Part shown: in pieces, positions 53,050 to 62,095 of the stretch
How positions within the stretch are numbered: position 1 is the first letter of the stretch
How the letters are laid out: each line of letters opens with the position of its first letter
Origin: an uncultured Coriobacteriaceae bacterium
Lineage (GTDB): Bacteria; Actinomycetota; Coriobacteriia; Coriobacteriales; Coriobacteriaceae
NCBI GenBank assembly: GCA_949287085.1
Contig: CASEER010000003.1
Span: 28,789-92,788, forward strand
DNA: 64,000 nucleotides
Direction of reading: 5' to 3'
Notes under the pieces: generated by a model
Database searches by the model: none
What the model was told of the DNA's origin: nothing
What the model saw: the letters and a program-made list of their open reading frames with translations, nothing else
Translations under genes and position numbers: made by a program

Positions 53050-55329
53050 ATGTCCGAAAACGACAAAGGCCGGTCACAGGAGGCCGAGGTTCCGGCCGAA
53101 ACCGACGGAGTTGCCGCTCCGCCCGATTCAACCTCGTCACTATCGCTTAAAGCAAATCTTTCGTCGGGCTCCGCGGCCCGCGGCAAGCGCAAGGGCGCGC
53201 GCAAAGCCAAAAAGGCACCCGCAACCAAGTCCGCCGCAAAGACGGCCACCGGCAACGGCAGTAGCGTCAGGCCCCTGCGCGTGCGCCGCCCCGTGCGTCC
53301 GCCCAAGACCATCAAGAGCGCTCATCCCACCGCGCACACCATCCCCGTAAGCCTCGCCGCCATGCTCGTGACCATCGGCGTCGTGTACGGCGACATTGGC
53401 ACCTCGCCCATGTACGTCACCAAGGCGCTGCTCTCGGGCAATGGCGGCATCATGAGCGTCACACCGGAGTTTGTGCTGGGCGCGCTTTCCTTGGTTATCT
53501 GGACGGTCACGCTACTTACCACCGTTAAGTACGTGCTCATTTCGCTCAAGGCCGATAACTACGGCGAGGGCGGCATTTTTGCCCTCTACAGCATCGTGCG
53601 ACGCTTTGGCCGTTGGCTCATCATCCCGGCCATGCTGGGCGGTTCGGCGCTCCTTGCCGACGGCGTACTGACCCCGGCCGTGACCATTACCACCGCCGTC
53701 GAGGGCCTGCGCACCATCCCCGCCATGCACCAGCTGATTGGCGACAACCAGATGAACGTGGTGGTCATCACCCTCGTGATTGTGTGCGTGCTCTTTGCCG
53801 TGCAGCGCGCCGGCACGTCCAAGATCGGACGCGCGTTTGGCCCGGTCATGACGTTTTGGTTCCTGTTCCTCGGCGGCGTGGGCCTGGTGTTTGTGGCCAG
53901 CGCACCCGAGGTGCTGCTGGCCATCAACCCCATCTATGGCATCCGTTTCCTGCTGAGCCCCAACAACCACGCGGGCATCATGATTTTGGGCAGCTGCTTT
54001 CTGGCCACGACCGGCGCCGAGGCGCTCTACTCGGACATGGGCCACGTGGGCAAGGGCAACATCTACGCTACCTGGCCGTTTGTGAAGGCGTGCCTCATCC
54101 TCAACTATCTGGGCCAGGGCGCGTGGCTGCTGCACAACCAGGGCAACGAGGCCCTCACGGACATCGACGACCTCAACCCGTTCTTCCAGATGCTGCCCGA
54201 CATGATGCGCCCCTTTGGCGTAGTCCTGTCGACGCTCGCGGCCATCATTGCGTCGCAGGCGCTCATCACCGGCGCGTTTTCGCTGGTATCCGAGGCAAGC
54301 CGCCTGGACCTCATGCCGCACCTGCAGGTGTTCTACCCCGCCGAGACCAAGGGCCAGCTGTACATTCCGCTCGTCAACAAGGTTATGTGGGTGGGCTGCA
54401 TCATCGTCGTGCTGCTATTCCAAAGCTCCGCGCACATGGAGGCGGCGTACGGCCTGGCCATTACCATCACCATGATCTGCACCACCGTGCTGCTTTTTAT
54501 TTACCTGCGGCGCGTGCGCAAAATCCGCCATCTACCATGGTTCTTCCTGGCGTTCTTCGTGCTGCTTGAGGGCTTCTTCTTTGGCTCGTCGCTCACCAAG
54601 TTCTTCCACGGCGGCTACTTTACCATCATGCTTGCCGCGCTCATCATGGCCATCATGCTGTGCTGGTACGCGGGCACCGCGGTGGAGCGCCGCCAGGCAA
54701 CGCTGCTCCCCGTACGTCGCTATCTGGACCAGCTAGCGCGCCTGCGCGAGGACACCACCTACGACCGCCTGTGCGACAACCTGGTCTACCTTACCAACGG
54801 CACCAACACCGACTACCTGGACCGCGACATTCTCTACTCGATCCTCGACAAGCACCCCAAGCGCGCCCGCGCGTGGTGGTTCATCAATGTCGAGGTCATG
54901 GACGACCCGCACACCTGCGCGTATTCGGTCGAGAATTTTGGCACGGACTACGTGTTCCGCGTGCACCTGTTCTTGGGCTACAAGGTTAACCAGCGCGTGA
55001 ACGCCTACCTGCGCCAGATCGTGCAGGACTTGGCGGCCTCGGGCGAGCTGCCGCCGCAAACGAGCGACTACTCGGTGTACAAGCGGCCGAGCCCCATTGG
55101 CTCGTTCCAATTCTGCATGCTGCGCAAAACGCTCGCGCCCGAAAGCGACATCGACAGCCGCGAGCGCACAGCCATCGGCCTCAAGTACGCCATCCGCCGC
55201 TTTGCGGGTTCGCCGGCACAGTGGTACGGACTGGAGACCTCAAGCGTGTTCATTGAGTATGTGCCGCTGTTCACCAAGTTCAAGTCGGCGGAGAAGATGG
55301 TGAGAATTCCGCCCGACGAGCGGCCGTAG
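53050..55329 (+). CDS. kup: KUP family potassium uptake protein with basic N-terminal extension
   Basis: 759 residues, AAGGAG before the start. After a basic, Ala/Lys-rich extension of about 97 residues (KRKGARKAKKAPATKSAAKT), the canonical KUP start appears: VSLAAMLVTIGVVYGDIGTS. Other family marks are YGEGGIFALYSIVRRFGRWL and GAEALYSDMGHVGKGNIYAT; about 12 helices are expected, then a cytoplasmic domain of 150-170 residues. It imports K+ with protons. E. coli Kup has 622 residues and no such extension. A TATAAT at about 52986 is a possible -10; the 245-bp gap before it has no gene. Confidence 0.94.
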   Translation: MSENDKGRSQEAEVPAETDGVAAPPDSTSSLSLKANLSSGSAARGKRKGARKAKKAPATKSAAKTATGNGSSVRPLRVRRPVRPPKTIKSAHPTAHTIPVSLAAMLVTIGVVYGDIGTSPMYVTKALLSGNGGIMSVTPEFVLGALSLVIWTVTLLTTVKYVLISLKADNYGEGGIFALYSIVRRFGRWLIIPAMLGGSALLADGVLTPAVTITTAVEGLRTIPAMHQLIGDNQMNVVVITLVIVCVLFAVQRAGTSKIGRAFGPVMTFWFLFLGGVGLVFVASAPEVLLAINPIYGIRFLLSPNNHAGIMILGSCFLATTGAEALYSDMGHVGKGNIYATWPFVKACLILNYLGQGAWLLHNQGNEALTDIDDLNPFFQMLPDMMRPFGVVLSTLAAIIASQALITGAFSLVSEASRLDLMPHLQVFYPAETKGQLYIPLVNKVMWVGCIIVVLLFQSSAHMEAAYGLAITITMICTTVLLFIYLRRVRKIRHLPWFFLAFFVLLEGFFFGSSLTKFFHGGYFTIMLAALIMAIMLCWYAGTAVERRQATLLPVRRYLDQLARLREDTTYDRLCDNLVYLTNGTNTDYLDRDILYSILDKHPKRARAWWFINVEVMDDPHTCAYSVENFGTDYVFRVHLFLGYKVNQRVNAYLRQIVQDLAASGELPPQTSDYSVYKRPSPIGSFQFCMLRKTLAPESDIDSRERTAIGLKYAIRRFAGSPAQWYGLETSSVFIEYVPLFTKFKSAEKMVRIPPDERP

Positions 55330-55465
55330 CAAGAGCTTCGCCGACCCGCGCCGTTAGGCCCTCGTGCCGGCCTGCGCTGCCAGGCCCCGCTCGAGCGGCC
55401 TTCACTCGAGCGGCATGACCCGCCTCACATTCTTGGCCGTGAACACGGAAGGCAATGCTGCCATC

Positions 55466-55495
55466 AAAAATAGGCCCCCATGGGGCCTATTTTTA
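55466..55495. terminator. Bidirectional terminator between kup and the nitroreductase
   Basis: AAAAATAGGCCCC / GGGGCCTATTTTT, a near-perfect palindrome with A and T tails on both sides, between convergent genes. Confidence 0.88.
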
Positions 55496-55542
55496 TGCGG
55501 CGAGTTCAAGCCACCTCCTGCGCCTAACGGGCACGCCAACTT

Positions 55543-56535
55543 TTAGCCCTGTAACGGAGCCTCACCAGTCCAGTTTTTAAGCCAGCAAGACATGCTGCGA
55601 CCCATTTCGGCCATAAAGGGACTCGTGTGCTTGCGGGCATAGATGTCGCACACACGTTCACCCGCGGTACGCGCGTGCGGGCGGAACATCGCGTCCATCT
55701 CAGCAACCTGGCGGTCAAGCGTTGCGGCATCGGCGCGGCGATACCGCTCCGGCATGACCAGATTCTCGACCGGATGCAGCGTTGCCGGACGCGCTTTGGC
55801 GGGCACTCCCAACACGAGCATCGACAAGGGCAGCGTATAGGGCGGCAGGTCAAGGAGCTGCGCAACCTCTTCCGCGTTTTCGACGATGTCACCGATGTAG
55901 CAACTTCCCAAGCCCACCGCCTCTGCGGCAATTACGGCACTCTGCGCGGCAATAACCGTATCCTGCAAGGCAATGCCCAGCTCGCCCAAACCCGGGGTGC
56001 GACGTGGCGCCCGCCCGGTTTCCTGGACAAACGCGGGATCAAAGCAGCCAACATGCTCGAACAAGTCAATCCACTTGGCGTAATCGACCACAAATATCAG
56101 AGCCCATGGGGCAGTGGCAATAAACGGCTGGTTGTCGCAAAGCACAGCCAGGCGGTCGAGCGTCTCTTGTGCTTGGATATCGATGATGGAGTACATCATC
56201 ATCGCGCCGGCCGAGGGAGCACGGCTGGCCGCATGAAGCACGGCAGCGCGCTGCTCGTCCGTTACCGGCGTGTTCCGCGCAAACTGGCGCGTCGAGGAGC
56301 GCTGTTCAATGAGGTCGAGCGCCGCGCGTCCGGCAGCTGTGGCCTCACACGGCGCGGCCACAGCGTCAGGGCATGCATCAGCCGCCGCAGCCGCCCCGGC
56401 GCACGTGCTAGCCGCAGCGCCGCACACATTAGCCGTCGCAGCGTCAGCGCCCGCGCCGCACGCACCAGCTGCAGCAACGTCCACCGGCACCGCCGCCGGC
56501 CCCGCCGTCTGCCCGCTTTTCTCAACTGCTTCCAT
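55543..56535 (-). CDS. Nitroreductase family protein with Ala/Cys-rich N-terminus
   Basis: 330 residues from the ATG at 56535 (GGGGAG upstream). A start further up at 56616 would be a TTG that is part of the -35 sequence, so I reject it. Residues 10-70 are almost only Ala, Gly, Pro, Asp and Cys, with five cysteines. The FMN fold then begins: ALDLIEQRSSTRQFARNTPV (the RSSTRQF phosphate-binding arm), HAASRAPSAGAMMMY, GELGIALQDTVIAAQSAVIA and EAVGLGSCYIGDI. Such enzymes use NAD(P)H to reduce nitro compounds, quinones or flavins. Substrate is unknown. Confidence 0.88.
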   Translation of the reverse strand: MEAVEKSGQTAGPAAVPVDVAAAGACGAGADAATANVCGAAASTCAGAAAAADACPDAVAAPCEATAAGRAALDLIEQRSSTRQFARNTPVTDEQRAAVLHAASRAPSAGAMMMYSIIDIQAQETLDRLAVLCDNQPFIATAPWALIFVVDYAKWIDLFEHVGCFDPAFVQETGRAPRRTPGLGELGIALQDTVIAAQSAVIAAEAVGLGSCYIGDIVENAEEVAQLLDLPPYTLPLSMLVLGVPAKARPATLHPVENLVMPERYRRADAATLDRQVAEMDAMFRPHARTAGERVCDIYARKHTSPFMAEMGRSMSCWLKNWTGEAPLQG

Positions 56536-56588
56536 GCCCCGCACTCCCCTCGCCCAGCGCGCGCGATCGCGACCGCTCAACAACTTCT

Positions 56589-56616
56589 TAATTATTGCAA
56601 ACGGCCTGTTTGTCAA
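56589..56616 (-). promoter_or_regulatory. Promoter with palindromic operator for the nitroreductase gene
   Basis: Minus-strand -35 TTGACA (56611-56616) and -10 TAATTA (56589-56594), 16-base spacer. The palindrome CAAAC-AGGCC-GTTTG (56598-56612) fills the spacer, an ideal place for a repressor. Confidence 0.6.
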
Positions 56617-56715
56617 TAGAATCTCGACATTCGCGGGGTAGTATGGTCACTTGTTTGTTAGCCGTCGATACGGGGTTCGTTAAGACTTGGTCAGCACCCC
56701 CATAAAGGAGCCTCC

Positions 56716-58947
56716 ATGCTCGTCGCCATTATTACGTGCATCGCCTTTGTTGCAAGCCTTGTGCTCTGCGCTCGCGAGCTTGCGTTTTCGCGTCGCCTGG
56801 CCGTGGACGGCCGCGTGCCGCTGCGCCGTAGCAGCATGGCGTGGACCGTTGTGCTGCTTGCCATCCAGCTCTTTGTGGGTGCGTGGGGAGCGCTGGGGCT
56901 CGTGCAAGACGAGCCCGTTGCGCCCCTGATCATGAACATCGTGCTCACCGGCTGCATTTACCTGGCCGTGGCGCGCCCGCGCCTGAGCGACCCCTTTGTG
57001 GGGCACTTTGCGCCCGCAGGCCGCCGCCCGCATCCCATGGCCGCCTCCGTGATTGCCATGATTGTGGTGGGCATCCTGGCCACCCTTGCACTCGAGATCC
57101 CCAGCAACCACAACCTGCTGTGGATGTACCCGCTCTGCGCGCTGCTCGAAATTTCACTGGTAACCGCCGTGATTACCGGCATGTACTTCATCTTCCAGCG
57201 CCGTGGCGCCGCTCCGGCCATTGCTGCCTTTGTGTTCTTTGCCATCGGCATTGCCGAGTACTTTGTCATCCTCTTTAAGTCGCAGCCCATCCAGCCCGGC
57301 GACCTTACCGCTATCGCCACGGCAGCGGCAGTGGGTGGCGGCTACGTGTTCTCGCTCACCTCGTACTGTCTCTACGCCATCGCCTTCCTAGCGGCGGCCT
57401 TTACCATCTGCATGTACACGGCGCTCCTGCGCCACGCGCGCAGCCAGCGCACGCGCAAGCGTCTGCTGCTCAACCTGCTCATTGGCGTACTCTGCCTGGG
57501 CGGCGTCACAGCGCACATCACGCTTATCGACTACTACAACACCCTGCAGATCCAGGTGTACACGTGGCGCCCGCTGGAGAGCTACTACCGTCAGGGCTTT
57601 ATCCCGTCGTTTATCTCGAGCGCGCAGACCATCCAGCCGCGCAAGCCCCAGGACTACACCAAGTCGAGCGCGCAGAAGCTCATTGACGAGTACGCCGCCA
57701 GCTACGATGAGGGCGAGGGTGCCACCAGCGAGCGCGCTGCAGCATCCGCCCAGTTTGAGGACACCAAGCCCACGGTCATCGCCATCATGAACGAGACGTT
57801 CTCGGACCTCTCGGTCTACCAGAACCTGCACGCTGGCTACGAGGGCCCCACGTACTTTAACAGCATCAGCGATGCCATCCAGCGCGGCGACCTGTACGTG
57901 TCGGCATACGGCGGCGGCACATGCAACACCGAGTTTGAGTTCCTGACCGGCAATTCGATGGCGTACCTGGGCCAGGGCGTGTACCCTTACACCATCTACA
58001 ACCTCACGCACGCCGAGAACCTCGCCCAGCAGTTTAGCGACCTGGGCTACACCACCACAGCTATGCACCCCAACCATGCCACCAACTGGAACCGCGAGAA
58101 CGTGTATAACGACTTTGGGTTTGATCAGTTCCTCAGCATCGAGGACTTTGAAGGCGCCGATACGCTGCGCGGCATGGTGACCGATGATGCCACCTACGAC
58201 AAGATCATTGACCTGCTCAAAGACAACGACGATCCGCAGTTCATCTTTGACGTGACTATGCAGAACCACTCGGGCTACGACACAGGCTTGGTGCCGTCCA
58301 AGCTGCAGACCGACTATCGTATTGACGGCACCTACGATCCCGAGGTCAACGAGTACCTGTCGCTCATCAAGCAGTCCGACAAGGCGCTGCAGAAGTTTAT
58401 TGGCGAGCTGCGCAACCTCGATCGCCCGGTAGTTGTGGTGTTCTTTGGCGACCACCAGCCGTTCTTCCCGTCGGAGTTCAACGACGCATGGTTCACCAAC
58501 GAAGACGACGCCACCCACAGCGAGCGCCTGTACCACACGAGCTATGTGATTTGGGCGAACTACGATGTAGCGGGCCGTTCGCAGAAGAGCGACACCGAGG
58601 ACATCTCGACCAACTACCTGGGTGCCGAGCTCATGAACCTCATTGGCGCACCCGTGAGCGATTACCAGAAGGCCGAGCTGGCACTGCGCGAGAACATGCC
58701 GGCGATCAACATCATTGGCTACCAAGATCGCAACCGCACCTGGTACCTCTCGAGCGCCAGCACGAGCACAGACGACGACTCACTGCCCAAGGCGCTCGCC
58801 GCTGCCAACAAGGCGCGCGAGGACCTCGCCAAGATGCAGTACCTCAAGCTCTTTGACCACGGCGACAGCGTGTACACCAAGACGCTCCAAGGCGCTGCCA
58901 ACGAGACCGACCCCAACCTGGCGCCGGGAACCACCAAGATTAAGTAG
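56716..58947 (+). CDS. LtaS-like sulfatase-family membrane protein (LTA synthase family)
   Basis: 743 residues with AAAGGAG upstream. About seven hydrophobic segments occupy the first 265 residues. After a linker the sulfatase/phosphodiesterase domain starts near residue 350 (PTVIAIMNETFSDLSVYQNL, with the metal-binding Glu). The nucleophile Thr lies in YGGGTCNTEFEFLTGNSMAY, the metal/substrate block is TTTAMHPNHATNWNRENVYN and FFGDHQPFF carries the last metal ligands. Family members polymerise glycerol-phosphate for lipoteichoic acid or modify glycans with phosphoglycerol. Which applies here is not readable. Confidence 0.92.
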   Translation: MLVAIITCIAFVASLVLCARELAFSRRLAVDGRVPLRRSSMAWTVVLLAIQLFVGAWGALGLVQDEPVAPLIMNIVLTGCIYLAVARPRLSDPFVGHFAPAGRRPHPMAASVIAMIVVGILATLALEIPSNHNLLWMYPLCALLEISLVTAVITGMYFIFQRRGAAPAIAAFVFFAIGIAEYFVILFKSQPIQPGDLTAIATAAAVGGGYVFSLTSYCLYAIAFLAAAFTICMYTALLRHARSQRTRKRLLLNLLIGVLCLGGVTAHITLIDYYNTLQIQVYTWRPLESYYRQGFIPSFISSAQTIQPRKPQDYTKSSAQKLIDEYAASYDEGEGATSERAAASAQFEDTKPTVIAIMNETFSDLSVYQNLHAGYEGPTYFNSISDAIQRGDLYVSAYGGGTCNTEFEFLTGNSMAYLGQGVYPYTIYNLTHAENLAQQFSDLGYTTTAMHPNHATNWNRENVYNDFGFDQFLSIEDFEGADTLRGMVTDDATYDKIIDLLKDNDDPQFIFDVTMQNHSGYDTGLVPSKLQTDYRIDGTYDPEVNEYLSLIKQSDKALQKFIGELRNLDRPVVVVFFGDHQPFFPSEFNDAWFTNEDDATHSERLYHTSYVIWANYDVAGRSQKSDTEDISTNYLGAELMNLIGAPVSDYQKAELALRENMPAINIIGYQDRNRTWYLSSASTSTDDDSLPKALAAANKAREDLAKMQYLKLFDHGDSVYTKTLQGAANETDPNLAPGTTKIK

Positions 58948-58986
58948 CTGCCGTATTTAGCGGCCTTCATACAATCCAGCCTTCAA

Positions 58987-59053
58987 ACAACCGGACGAGC
59001 CGGTGTGAGCTGCAGCATCCTATTGTCTGCCTGAGCACACCGGCTCGGGTTGT
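58987..59053. terminator. Long inverted repeat after the LtaS-like gene
   Basis: ACAACC-GG-ACGAGCCGGTGTG pairs with CACACCGGCTCG-GGTTGT around a loop of about 28 bases, between convergent genes. There is no T tract; it may be a transcription end or a processing structure. Confidence 0.5.
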
Positions 59054-59097
59054 CTACGCGCCCGCGCTACCTAAACCATCAGGCTCGTGCGACCCGC

Positions 59098-59892
59098 CTA
59101 CCGCCCATCACCCAGAGCGGCGCCTTGCAAACGCGCCGTCATGCGATCAAGAAGCTCGGGCGAGCACCCCGCATATTCCTGCAGATACGTCCGCGCCGTG
59201 CCATAGCGCTCGTGCAGGTGTCGGATCGTGCGTTCCATCTCGGTCGGCTGCGCCACAAACAAGCTGCGCGGTACGCGCCGCCGCAAAAGCACCGCCACCA
59301 GCGCTCGCTGCACCTGTAGCCCCAACGACATGTACTCGCCTGTTGCTGTGTAATCGTCCACAATGGTTGCGTCGTCCACGCCGGCCAACCCCAACAGCAA
59401 CATCGCGATCACGCCCGTACGGTCCTTGCCCGCGCGGCAATGAAAGAGTGCGCACCCCGACCCGTCGAGCGCCTCGATTACGCGGCGTAGGCTCTCGGCA
59501 TCGTGGTCAAGCAGGTCAAGATATACTTCTGACATCCGGCGCGGAATCTGACCACGCAGCCCGCTAGAATTGAGCTGATCGAGCATGGGGATGTGCACGT
59601 ACGTAATGGTGGCGCGCGCCAACCGACCGCCTGGCGCAAAGGGGTCGGGCCAATGCCGTAACTCAAACGAGCTCCGCACGTCAATCACGCGGCGCAAACC
59701 CAGCTGCTCAAGCGCCTCAACATCGGCCGTACGCAAGCCGCCCAGCGCATCGCCGCGCAGCAACACGCCGCGCTGCGTGATCCCCGTACGCCCATCCTCG
59801 GACATAAACGAATAACCTCCCAGGTCGCGCACATTGCGCGCACCCTTGAGCGGCACCCGATGTGGGCATGTTGTTGCTGGCGCCGTAGCCAT
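59098..59892 (-). CDS. Tyrosine/dual-specificity protein phosphatase (Y_phosphatase3 type)
   Basis: 264 residues, AAAGGA before the start. The N-terminus VPLKGARNVRDLGGYSF is diagnostic for this bacterial family (GxxNfRDLGG). The catalytic P-loop is ALFHCRAGKDRTGVIAMLLL, i.e. HCxxGKDRTG with Cys nucleophile, Lys/Asp and Arg. The fold ends with a helical segment. Members act on phosphotyrosine or on phosphoinositides in some pathogens (LipA/MptpB-like); the target here is not known. The gene stands alone, divergent from murE. Confidence 0.92.
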   Translation of the reverse strand: MATAPATTCPHRVPLKGARNVRDLGGYSFMSEDGRTGITQRGVLLRGDALGGLRTADVEALEQLGLRRVIDVRSSFELRHWPDPFAPGGRLARATITYVHIPMLDQLNSSGLRGQIPRRMSEVYLDLLDHDAESLRRVIEALDGSGCALFHCRAGKDRTGVIAMLLLGLAGVDDATIVDDYTATGEYMSLGLQVQRALVAVLLRRRVPRSLFVAQPTEMERTIRHLHERYGTARTYLQEYAGCSPELLDRMTARLQGAALGDGR

Positions 59893-60032
59893 GGCATCCT
59901 TTCATAGCGAGCGCGCGGCCAAAGCGCGTTGGCGCATCGTTGGCCTTGCGCGTCTTAGTATAATGGGATGGCTTGATACTCATGTTTCGTCCACGTAATG
60001 CTGCGGTAAACCGCACCGCAAAGGGAGCTTAT

Positions 60033-61601
60033 ATGACCTTGCCTACCTCGCATGTTTCTACTTCCGTCCCGGCGGCGGGCGACGGCCCCGTCTCGTTAAC
60101 CACGCTACTTGACGCCATTGCCAGCGGGGGCGTCGAAGCCCAGCTCGTGGGTGCCAACACCACCGTAAGCGGCATGACCGTTGACTCGCGCGAGGTCCAG
60201 CCCGGCAATCTGTTTGTATGCAAGGGTGCCGGCTTTACGCCCGCCTTTCTTACAAGCGCGGTCGAGCGCGGCGCCACGGCCTATCTGTGCAGCAGCGACA
60301 ACGCGCTCCTCCCCCAACTTGAAGCCGCTGCCCCCGACGTGCCGCATCTGGTAGCCGCCGACGTGCGCCGCGCCATGGCGCTGGTGGCTCCTGCCGTATA
60401 TCACCATCCCGAGCGGGCGCTTAGTATTGTGGGCATCACGGGCACCAAGGGCAAGTCGACCGTTGCCTACATGCTGCAATCCATTCTGCAAGCCGCGGGC
60501 GACACGCCGTCTATTCTGGGGTCCATTGACACCGATGACGGCATTGAGCGCTTTGAAAGCCACAACACCACGCCCGAAGCGCCGGAGCTGTGGCGCCACC
60601 TGCGCAACACCGTGCGCGCCGGGCGCCATCACCTGATTATGGAAGTCTCGAGCCAGGGACTCAAATACGACCGCGTGCTGGGCGTTCCGCTGAGTATCGG
60701 AGTGTTTCTCAACATCGGCCGCGACCACATCTCGAGCGTGGAACACCCCACCTTTGAGGATTATTTTGCTAGCAAGCTGCGCATTTTTGAGCAGTGCGCT
60801 ACCGCTGTGGTTAACCTGGAAAGCGACCACGTCGACGAGGTGCTGGCCGCCGCACAGCACGCCGAGCGCATCGTCACGGTAAGCAGCCAGGGCTGCTCCA
60901 ACGCAACGTTTGCCGCCGAAAACGCCCACTCAACCGGCGTTTCGCTCGTCTTTGATGTGGTGGACCGGCTTGATCCTGCTGCACCCGTAACGCACCACAT
61001 CAGCCTGGGCATGGCCGGCCTCTTTAACGTAGGCAACGCGCTGGCCGCCATCGCGTGCGCGCGGCTCATGGGCGTTGGCTACGACGCCATTGCACGCGGG
61101 CTTGCCCACGTGCGCGTGCCCGGCCGCATGGAAATCGTCGCTACGCCCGACAAGCATGTGATCGCCATTGTGGATTACGCGCACAACGAGCTTTCGTTTG
61201 AAACGCTGTTCTCGTCGGTCAAGCACGAGTATCCTAATCGGCGCATCATCGCGCTCTTTGGTGCGCCGGGCGGCAAGGCGCAAGAACGGCGTGAGGCGCT
61301 GCCGCGCGTGGCTGGCAAGTATGCTGACCTCATCATTTATACCGAGGAGGACCCGGCACATGAGCGCGTCGAAGACATCTGCGCCGAGCTGGCCTCCCAC
61401 ACCCCTGTAGGCGTTGCGCACCAGATCATCTGCGACCGCGAAGAAGCTGTTCGCTTTGCGTTGAAAACCGCCAAGGAAGGGGATGGCGATGCTGCTGTCC
61501 TCTTGCTTGCCAAGGGCGACGAAACCCGCCAGCACCGGGGCGACAGCTACCCAGAAATTACCAGCGATCTTGCGCTGGCACAGGAGCTGCTCAAAAGCTA
61601 G
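60033..61601 (+). CDS. murE: UDP-N-acetylmuramyl tripeptide synthase
   Basis: 522 residues from the ATG at 60033 (AAGGGAG upstream). The N-terminal UDP-binding domain holds VSGMTVDSREVQPGNLFVCK; the ATP loop is GITGTKGKSTVAYMLQS; central blocks include HNTTPEAPELWRHL, MEVSSQGLKYDRVLGVPLSI and FLNIGRDHISSVEHPTFEDY. The C-terminal domain has VDYAHNELSFETLF. At the position where meso-diaminopimelate enzymes read DNPR, this one reads EDPA, which points to L-Lys or L-Orn as third amino acid, as in Gram-positives with A-type cross-links. This specificity is inference from one motif. Confidence 0.94.
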   Translation: MTLPTSHVSTSVPAAGDGPVSLTTLLDAIASGGVEAQLVGANTTVSGMTVDSREVQPGNLFVCKGAGFTPAFLTSAVERGATAYLCSSDNALLPQLEAAAPDVPHLVAADVRRAMALVAPAVYHHPERALSIVGITGTKGKSTVAYMLQSILQAAGDTPSILGSIDTDDGIERFESHNTTPEAPELWRHLRNTVRAGRHHLIMEVSSQGLKYDRVLGVPLSIGVFLNIGRDHISSVEHPTFEDYFASKLRIFEQCATAVVNLESDHVDEVLAAAQHAERIVTVSSQGCSNATFAAENAHSTGVSLVFDVVDRLDPAAPVTHHISLGMAGLFNVGNALAAIACARLMGVGYDAIARGLAHVRVPGRMEIVATPDKHVIAIVDYAHNELSFETLFSSVKHEYPNRRIIALFGAPGGKAQERREALPRVAGKYADLIIYTEEDPAHERVEDICAELASHTPVGVAHQIICDREEAVRFALKTAKEGDGDAAVLLLAKGDETRQHRGDSYPEITSDLALAQELLKS

Positions 61602-61675
61602 CCGCGAGCGATCGGCTCTCGACCGTCTTACGATCTGAATGAGTGTCTAGTTGGCGCAATCAAACCAAATCTATG

Positions 61676-61967
61676 CAACTTTGGTAACGGTTTTCGCTTA
61701 CGTACAGAAAGTCATTCAACTTTGGTGACGGTATTTCGCGTGTATTGAACAACACAGCCTAAAACACCCAGAGAAACCCCAGTTGAGCTGTGACTTCTGG
61801 GACTGATTGTTTGGTGAGCGCCGCCAAACCGTCACCAAAGTTGCATCGCATGCGGCCCTAGGTGTCAAACCGTCACCAAAGCTGCATCGCATGCGGCCCT
61901 AGGTGTCAAACCGTCACCAAAGCTGCATCGCATGCGGCCCTAGGTGTCAAACCGTCACCAAAGCTGC
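61676..61967. repeat. 41-bp repeat array with an inverted pair upstream
   Basis: Three full 41-bp units begin AAACCGTCACCAAAG(T/C)TGCA at 61826, 61867 and 61908, and a partial fourth at 61949-61967; units two and three are identical. Upstream, the reverse-complement core CAACTTTGGT(A/G)ACGGT occurs twice, at 61676 and 61717, also 41 bp apart. The array and inverted copies lie in the 494-bp gap between murE and the hydrogenase terminator. No ORF is supported here. Confidence 0.85.
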
Positions 61968-62032
61968 TTTTTTAGCACTATGGAGCGACGTGGTGCCCGA
62001 CTCGGCACGCGGTGAGCCCCAGCGTGCGCAGA

Positions 62033-62066
62033 TAAAAAGGCCCCTGCAATCGCAAGGGCCTTTTCA
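62033..62066 (-). terminator. Terminator of the hydrogenase operon
   Basis: Minus-strand AAAAGGCCCTTGC / GCAGGGGCCTTTTT with a short loop, followed by TTTTTAT, about 30 bases beyond the last gene of the Ech-type operon. Confidence 0.85.
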
Positions 62067-62095
62067 TAAAACAGATTGCCTGTTTTTTCAGGTTG

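Noticed and set aside
56535..56616. Upstream TTG start for the nitroreductase (adds 27 residues)
   Set aside because: The TTG is the start of the consensus -35 TTGACA, and GGGGAG precedes the ATG at 56535.
61826..61967. Repeat array considered as CRISPR
   Set aside because: The 41-bp units are head to tail without variable spacers, only three and a half copies, and no cas genes nearby.
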